A stretch of DNA of 47,419 nt from an uncultured Odoribacter sp. (GTDB lineage: Bacteria; Bacteroidota; Bacteroidia; Bacteroidales; Marinifilaceae), in NCBI GenBank assembly GCA_900541415.1, contig UQJP01000029.1:1-47419 (forward strand), written 5' to 3'. A program made the position numbers and the translations under genes. The notes under the pieces were generated by a model, which saw only the letters and a program-made list of their open reading frames with translations, had not been told where the DNA came from and ran no database searches. Positions 42,416 to 47,419 of the stretch are shown here, piece by piece (within the stretch, counting starts at the first letter, position 1; the number at the start of each line of letters is the position of its first letter).

Positions 42416-43591
42416 TTATTTCCCTTTTGCCTGATAAGAAAATTTTTGGGTTATTTTTCCCGCCTGGTCTTTGATTTCCAGTGTCATATTTTTAGAATCG
42501 GCAGTAACATGGAGTGCTTCTTTGTTGGAATTAATCAGTACCGGGAAATTACAGTTTTCTTCTCCGGCTTCCACATAAAAATAACGATGTAAATGCCCGC
42601 AAAGCATCAGGTCGATTCCGGCTGCATTCAGGATCGGGACAAACAATTTGTTCGTGTGCAGCGGGCCGTGCCAGGTGTCACGGATGGGTGGAACGTGGAT
42701 CACCGCTACTTTAAACGGCGCGGCGCGGAATTCTTCGCTTTCCGTCACCTGTTTCAACCAGGCGGCCTGCTCTTCCCGGTAAAGGTCGAAAGCGGCGGTT
42801 CCCAAATATTCTATGTCGTCGTCCGGTTTATCTTCGCCTCCGTCCAGCACAATAAAGAAAACAGGACCCTGACGGAAACTATAATAAGGTTTTCCGGTGC
42901 TGGTGGGAAAATAATCGATATAGCGGGAAGCATAGACACCTCTGGTTTCGTGATTTCCCCTTGAAAAATAGAATGGGATTTCAGAGGCGAACAATTTAAC
43001 GGAAGTGTTCATAAAACCGTCGAAAAGGTCTTGTTCCGAATCCAGATGGCTTACCATATCTCCGTTAAACAAAACAAAATCGGTTTGTCCTTTTTTCACG
43101 TCTTGCAACAGGGCTTTTAGTTTATCGTTGTCTGCGTGAATGTCGTTTACAACCGTGAACTGGACTTTATCCTTCCGGGGATCGAGGGTGGTGAAAGTAA
43201 GCGGTGCACGTCCGTATACACTGGTCGAAGCAACAGCCCCGTATACGATGAGATAAGGTTGCTCGTCTAAAATTTCCTTTGAAAATACCCGGTAGCGGTA
43301 AGTTGTACCTTTTTCAAGCCCGGTTACTTTTACTTTGTGCACAGTTCCCGATACTTTGCGTCCGAACAGTGTTTCGTAGAATTGCGGACGTGTTTCGGCG
43401 TAAAAATTAAGGCTGTCATTGGGCGCGATTTCAACCCAGGATTGTGCTTTTTTGTTGGTCACCCAAACGATAGATGCTTCATTTTCACCCACCATTTGCA
43501 AATAGGGACCGTAAACGATACGGATACGTTCTGCTGCCGAAGCCGAGCAATAGAAAGATAATGTTAATAGTAATAGTAGTAGTCTTTTCAT
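42416..43591 (-). CDS. Secreted metallophosphoesterase with N-terminal Fn3-like domain
   Basis: A 391-residue exported protein (signal peptide LLLLLLTLSFYCSASAA). The N-terminal part (about residues 20-130) is a beta-sandwich of the purple acid phosphatase N-domain type. The calcineurin-like domain follows: VVNDIHADN, VLFNGDMVS, SRGNHETRG, VIHVPP and MLCGHLHRY, all metal-binding motifs present. It probably hydrolyses a phosphomonoester or diester in the periplasm; the substrate is unknown. Bacteroidetes carry many such proteins. It is transcribed on the same strand as glyA, which ends 123 bp upstream. Confidence 0.92.
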   Translation of the reverse strand: MKRLLLLLLTLSFYCSASAAERIRIVYGPYLQMVGENEASIVWVTNKKAQSWVEIAPNDSLNFYAETRPQFYETLFGRKVSGTVHKVKVTGLEKGTTYRYRVFSKEILDEQPYLIVYGAVASTSVYGRAPLTFTTLDPRKDKVQFTVVNDIHADNDKLKALLQDVKKGQTDFVLFNGDMVSHLDSEQDLFDGFMNTSVKLFASEIPFYFSRGNHETRGVYASRYIDYFPTSTGKPYYSFRQGPVFFIVLDGGEDKPDDDIEYLGTAAFDLYREEQAAWLKQVTESEEFRAAPFKVAVIHVPPIRDTWHGPLHTNKLFVPILNAAGIDLMLCGHLHRYFYVEAGEENCNFPVLINSNKEALHVTADSKNMTLEIKDQAGKITQKFSYQAKGK

Positions 43592-43663
43592 ATCTCCATC
43601 TTTTTATTTTGTCCGGTATTTATTTTTCTTTCTCCGGTATTCGATTTAGCATGAATAATAAAT

Positions 43664-43689
43664 GACCTGGAGGCGGAAGCCTCCAGGTC
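43664..43689 (-). terminator. Hairpin terminator of glyA
   Basis: An 11-bp perfect GC-rich stem (43664-43674/43679-43689) has a GGAA loop on the plus strand. The minus strand continues into an AT-rich stretch rather than a pure T tract, so the efficiency is uncertain. Confidence 0.6.
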
Positions 43690-43714
43690 GTATCAGGTTA
43701 TATCTTTGAAAAAG

Positions 43715-44995
43715 TTACCATGCGAATATAGGTCGGGGATTCATCAGGGCATTTACTTCTTTTTTCACGTCGGCGATCACTTTTTCATCGTCGGGATTGG
43801 ATAAAATCCGGTCGATCATGTCGACAATCACTTTCATATCGCTCTCTTTCAGTCCCCGGGTAGTGATGGCCGGAGTCCCTATACGGATTCCGGAGGTCTG
43901 GAACGGAGAACGGCTATCGAAAGGAACCATATTCTTATTGATAGTAATATCGGCCTTTACCAAAGTGTTTTCAGCCTTTTTTCCTGTCAATTCCGGGAAT
44001 TTGGTGCGAAGGTCGATCAGCATACAATGGTTGTCCGTACCTCCTGACACTACTTTATAGCCTTTATCGATAAAAGCCTGTGCCATTACTCTGGCGTTCT
44101 TCTGTACCTGTTGAGCGTATTCGGTATAAGAATCTGAAAGCGCTTCTTCGAATGCTACGGCTTTGGCTGCAATGACATGTTCCAGCGGCCCTCCCTGTTG
44201 TCCGGGGAATACGGCGAAATTCAGGACCTGCGACATCATTTTGATTTCTCCCTTCGGAGTGGTCAGACCCCACGGATTTGGGAAATCTTTTGGTAACAGG
44301 ATCATTCCCCCACGCGGTCCGCGCAATGTTTTGTGGGTGGTTGTGGTGACAATATGGCAATATTGAAACGGATCGTTCAACAAACCTTTGGCAATCAGCC
44401 CGGCGGGATGTGCCATATCGTACATTAACAAAGCACCTACTTTGTCGGCGATTTCACGCATTCTTTTGTAATCCCAGTCTCTGGAATAGGCAGAAGCCCC
44501 TGCTACGATCATTTTAGGTTTATGTTCTAAAGCCAGACTTTCCATTTCATCGTAGTCCACCAATCCCGAATCCTCTTTCACATGGTAAGCGATAGGATGA
44601 TAGTTAATACCCGACAAATTTACAGGAGAGCCGTGAGACAAGTGTCCTCCGTGTGCCAGGTCAAGCCCTAAATAGGTATCGCCCGGTTTCATACAGGCAA
44701 AGAATACCGCTGCGTTGGCCTGTGCTCCTGAGTGAGGCTGTACATTGGCATATTCTGCCCCGAATAGTTTGCAGGCGCGGTCGATAGCGAGCTGTTCCGT
44801 TTGGTCTACAATCTGGCAACCTCCGTAATAACGGGCACCGGGATAACCTTCCGCATATTTGTTCGTGAGGCAAGAACCCATTGCCTGCATAACTTCGTCG
44901 CTGACAAAGTTCTCAGAAGCGATTAATTCTATACCCTCTTTTTGACGCTGGCATTCTTTTTCAATAAGGTCGAATATTACAGTATCTCTTTTCAT
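43715..44995 (-). CDS. glyA: Serine hydroxymethyltransferase
   Basis: A 426-residue PLP enzyme interconverting serine and glycine with tetrahydrofolate, the main source of one-carbon units. The PLP lysine is Lys222 in TTTTHKTLRGPRGG; other hallmarks are IELIASENFVS, NKYAEGYPGARYYGG and the MYDMAHPAGL aspartate. Length and motifs are entirely standard. It begins 187 bp from the divergent small membrane-protein gene. Confidence 0.98.
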   Translation of the reverse strand: MKRDTVIFDLIEKECQRQKEGIELIASENFVSDEVMQAMGSCLTNKYAEGYPGARYYGGCQIVDQTEQLAIDRACKLFGAEYANVQPHSGAQANAAVFFACMKPGDTYLGLDLAHGGHLSHGSPVNLSGINYHPIAYHVKEDSGLVDYDEMESLALEHKPKMIVAGASAYSRDWDYKRMREIADKVGALLMYDMAHPAGLIAKGLLNDPFQYCHIVTTTTHKTLRGPRGGMILLPKDFPNPWGLTTPKGEIKMMSQVLNFAVFPGQQGGPLEHVIAAKAVAFEEALSDSYTEYAQQVQKNARVMAQAFIDKGYKVVSGGTDNHCMLIDLRTKFPELTGKKAENTLVKADITINKNMVPFDSRSPFQTSGIRIGTPAITTRGLKESDMKVIVDMIDRILSNPDDEKVIADVKKEVNALMNPRPIFAW

Positions 44996-45182
44996 AATTG
45001 AGCATTTAAAATATTTTTGTCAAAATTATCCAAAACCTTTTGGAATCCAAAGTTTTTCAATTTTTATTTCCCGGAAAATGCAGCAAAGAGGTTTAATAAA
45101 TTTTAAAATGAAAAGATTAGAATTGAGCTTTAATTTCTAATTTCGCACCTTAATTATAATAAAGAGAGCACATTTATCGATT

Positions 45183-45686
45183 ATGAAAAATTCTTTGGAA
45201 AAAAGTCCTTTTCGCCGCCCTACATTTGTAGTTGTGCTGTGTATACTTACTTTTGTCGGTAGCGGTTGGAATATTTTAGGTAGTTTGTTTTATTTATTTA
45301 CGGCGAATATCATGGATAGTGCGATCAGCATCGAACAAAATTCTGCCGTGGTCGGCGAGCTGGAAAGCCAGGGGATTAATTCTTTCTTTTCGGGTTTTTG
45401 GGATTCGTCTTTGGGATTGATGCAGACAGAAATGCAATATGCCAGGGAGATCGTCATTTCGCGCTTGATTCTTAGCGTGGTGGTATTTTCGGGAGCTATC
45501 TTAATGTTTCAATTGCGGCGGTCGGGATTCTATCTTTATGTAGCTGCACAAATCCTGTTGTTGTTTGTATTACCCTATTTTTCAGGCTTCAATTTAACCG
45601 TGCTGATTAAAATGTTTTTTTCCGGAATTTTATCTTTTGCCTTTGTGGCCCTTTATGCTTTTCATTTGAAATATATGAACAGATGA
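45183..45686 (+). CDS. Small membrane protein of unknown function
   Basis: A 167-residue protein with four likely membrane helices: about residues 14-38, 92-112, 116-134 and 140-160. A loop of roughly 50 residues between helices 1 and 2 would lie on one side of the membrane. I do not recognise a family. The N-terminus (KNSLEKSPFRRPTFVVVLC) has a positive, cytosolic character. It is flanked by glyA (divergent) and by the lyase gene (convergent, behind a strong terminator). Confidence 0.75.
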   Translation: MKNSLEKSPFRRPTFVVVLCILTFVGSGWNILGSLFYLFTANIMDSAISIEQNSAVVGELESQGINSFFSGFWDSSLGLMQTEMQYAREIVISRLILSVVVFSGAILMFQLRRSGFYLYVAAQILLLFVLPYFSGFNLTVLIKMFFSGILSFAFVALYAFHLKYMNR

Positions 45687-45833
45687 GTTCGGGGGAAGCG
45701 GAAGGTTAGAAAGTGATTTTAAGAAAGTGTGGTGCCAGAATAGGTAAAATATAAAAGATGGTCGGGAGGATTCTCTGAAATAGAGATATGGTTTTGTCGG
45801 TCTAAAATGTAAGATACAGAAAACCGTTCCTGT

Positions 45834-45871
45834 AAAAAATCCGTGTGTAAAACTTTACACACGGATTTTTT
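45834..45871. terminator. Bidirectional terminator before the beta-eliminating lyase gene
   Basis: A perfect 18-bp palindrome (45834-45851/45854-45871) has a 2-nt central spacer, an A6 start and a T6 end. It would terminate both the small membrane-protein gene and the minus-strand lyase gene. Confidence 0.88.
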
Positions 45872-45896
45872 AATATTGAATGCTGTTTCAGCAAAA

Positions 45897-47345
45897 TTAA
45901 AGGCTGTTTCCGAAATCTTTGCGGAATTTTGCCACTAAACGTTCCGGCCAATCGGAGGTAGGTTCCAAACCTCCCATAAAGAAACGCAGCACGGTGGGTT
46001 CATAACAGAATTTCAAACCTCCGATCAATTCCCGGTTATCGTAAAGCCATTGAAGACGGTCGATAACATAATTGATTTGGGAAAGGGTGAACACTCTGCG
46101 CGGGATGGCCAGCCGGACGAGCTCCACATCGGCTAAAATGTCATTGCCATTCTCATCCCGTACGCTTGAAATAGTTCCGCGTTCCATGCCCCGCACGCCT
46201 GATATGAGGTAAAGCGCTGCCGCTAAAGCTCCGGCGGGATATTCCGATTGAGGGATATGAGGACAGAACTGGCGGGCATCTACGTGGCCGCCCAACACAC
46301 CCGGAGGTGTGATAACAGGGATTCCCAGGGAGTCTAACGTTTCGACCATATATTTGATAAAGCTGGGGCTTTGCGAGATCATCGTTTCGTCGAGGGTTTC
46401 ATATAAGCCGACCGCCATAGCCTCTATTTCTCTCACAGAGATACCCCCATAGGTGAGGAATCCTTCATATAAGGGCACAAAGGTTTCCATTTTGCCGTAG
46501 AGGTCCTTGCGGTTGGTGCAGATACCTCCACCCCGGGAAGAACTGAGTTTGCGGGCCGAGAAATAAACTAAATCGGCGAGGTTGGTCATCATTTTAATGA
46601 TGTCTGCCATTGAATTTTCTTTCCAGGCATCTTCGCGCTGCTTAACCAGATAGGCATTCTCACCCAACAAAGAGGCGTCGAGTACAAGCATAATCCCATA
46701 TTTGTCGGCAATACGACGTACGTCCATCATATTGGCAATACTGAATGGTTGCCCTCCGATCAGGTTGGTGGATGCTTCCATCCGGATGAACGGAATTTTC
46801 TCGGCTCCGTGACGCTCGATACATTCCACCAGCTTTTCAATATTCATATTCCCTTTAAACGGATGCGAGCTTTTGATTTCCAGAGCATGGTCATAGAGCA
46901 ATTCTTCAATAACTCCTCCGTTCTCCATAATGTGGGCGAGGGTTGTGGTGAAATGGTAGTTCGTTGGAATGACAGAACCGGGTTTCACGAAGGTGTGGCA
47001 GATGATATTCTCTGCCGCACGTCCCTGATGAACAGGAAGCAGGTAGTTTTTCCCCAACACATCTTCCACTGCTTTTTTTAGACGTTCGAAGGATTGTGAA
47101 CCGGCGTATGCATCATCGGCACGGAACATGGCTGCCACCTGATTGTCGCTCATGGCGTTTGTTCCGCTGTCGGTCAGCATATCCAGGAATACATCGGTTG
47201 TATTCAGGCGGAAAGTGTTGAATCCTGCTTCTTCGATGGCTTCGAGACGACGGTTTATAGGTACAAGATGTAATTTCTGGACAACACGCACTTTATGCAA
47301 TTCCAACGGCATGTCTTTTATCTTGTAAAACTTGATGTTGTTCAT
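45897..47345 (-). CDS. PLP-dependent beta-eliminating lyase (tryptophanase/tyrosine phenol-lyase family)
   Basis: A 482-residue fold type I PLP enzyme that releases pyruvate and ammonia from an aromatic amino acid. Shared family features are LTDSGTNAMS, Tyr80, HQGRAAEN with Arg109, NLIGGQP, Asp223, PLP Lys266 in SARK, and RLAIPRR. Three positions that differ between the two subfamilies look like tyrosine phenol-lyase: FTTT (Phe132-Thr133), the Arg of MERG (Arg389) and LRFF (Phe455, where tryptophanase has His). Two conserved active-site residues differ from both: the Arg two turns after the PLP aspartate is Leu226, and the first Lys of the KK pair is Arg265. Product could be phenol or indole. 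The start at 47345 is tentative; 47312 is an alternative ATG. Confidence 0.85.
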   Translation of the reverse strand: MNNIKFYKIKDMPLELHKVRVVQKLHLVPINRRLEAIEEAGFNTFRLNTTDVFLDMLTDSGTNAMSDNQVAAMFRADDAYAGSQSFERLKKAVEDVLGKNYLLPVHQGRAAENIICHTFVKPGSVIPTNYHFTTTLAHIMENGGVIEELLYDHALEIKSSHPFKGNMNIEKLVECIERHGAEKIPFIRMEASTNLIGGQPFSIANMMDVRRIADKYGIMLVLDASLLGENAYLVKQREDAWKENSMADIIKMMTNLADLVYFSARKLSSSRGGGICTNRKDLYGKMETFVPLYEGFLTYGGISVREIEAMAVGLYETLDETMISQSPSFIKYMVETLDSLGIPVITPPGVLGGHVDARQFCPHIPQSEYPAGALAAALYLISGVRGMERGTISSVRDENGNDILADVELVRLAIPRRVFTLSQINYVIDRLQWLYDNRELIGGLKFCYEPTVLRFFMGGLEPTSDWPERLVAKFRKDFGNSL

Positions 47346-47419
47346 AATTTTGTTAGATTTAGAATAAAATAAATTAGATGTTATTCAATTAATATAGAAA
47401 ATTTTTATAAATATATATA

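Noticed and set aside
1..47419. Mobile elements, CRISPR arrays, prophage or tRNA genes
   Set aside because: No transposase, integrase, direct-repeat array or cloverleaf was recognised on reading both strands; a tRNAscan or ISfinder search would be decisive.

Overview
The window looks like a chromosomal segment of a gut-type Bacteroidota, order Bacteroidales. The evidence is Mfa2/FimB-like lipoproteins, a PCMD-domain protein, a head-GIN adhesin-like protein, an EFR1 protein, many short lipobox signal peptides, almost no Shine-Dalgarno sites, and promoter-like TAnnTTTG boxes in front of many genes. Odoribacter or Butyricimonas (Odoribacteraceae) would fit, but that is inference and not shown by a marker gene. 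No rRNA, tRNA, CRISPR array, insertion sequence, integrase or prophage gene was seen. Most of the window is ordinary core and accessory chromosome.

Layout. 0.2-3.7 kb: head-GIN secreted protein, small GNAT, VOC protein, and a lipoprotein 5'-nucleotidase. 3.7-4.3 kb: a gene-free stretch with a likely independent ncRNA (promoter, several hairpins, strong terminator). 4.3-8.2 kb: nucleotide-sugar epimerase, a compact sRNA-like unit on the minus strand, mtaB (tRNA ms2t6A synthesis) divergent from lpxB (lipid A). 8.4-9.4 kb: PCMD protein. 9.6-16.1 kb: an operon-like run encoding a TolC-like outer membrane protein, an MacA-like adaptor, a MacB-like ATPase and permease, then a LytS-type histidine kinase and a LytTR response regulator. 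16.3-25.1 kb: CPA2 antiporter, MATE exporter (minus), aldehyde dehydrogenase, EFR1 flavodoxin/ferredoxin protein, and a large MG2/TonB-plug-like surface protein. 25.2-30.3 kb: M3 oligopeptidase, HD phosphohydrolase, thioredoxin, GNAT, DUF4396 membrane protein.

30.4-34.5 kb is the most distinctive segment. Four consecutive lipoproteins of the Mfa2/FimB fimbrial-anchor type are packed into one operon. They read as two copies of a two-gene unit (A-B-A'-B') and are followed by a cytosolic-looking thioredoxin-fold protein with a DsbA-like CPHC motif. No stalk fimbrillin is visible beside them. A canonical CGPC paralogue of the same length lies about 5.5 kb upstream.

34.5-47.4 kb holds housekeeping and metabolic genes: NlpC/P60 peptidase, CPA1-type K+/H+ antiporter, a small acidic protein, RluA-type pseudouridine synthase, a biotin-dependent carboxylase/decarboxylase subunit, coaD, a NylB/class C beta-lactamase-like hydrolase, a short remnant of a flavodoxin-fold quinone reductase, a metallophosphoesterase, glyA, a small membrane protein, and a beta-eliminating lyase. 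The lyase would usually be named tryptophanase, but its visible substrate-pocket residues resemble tyrosine phenol-lyase.

Convergent genes are mostly separated by very good intrinsic terminators, which I list individually. Coordinates and inverted repeats were read by hand. Family names come from recognised motifs, not from database searches.
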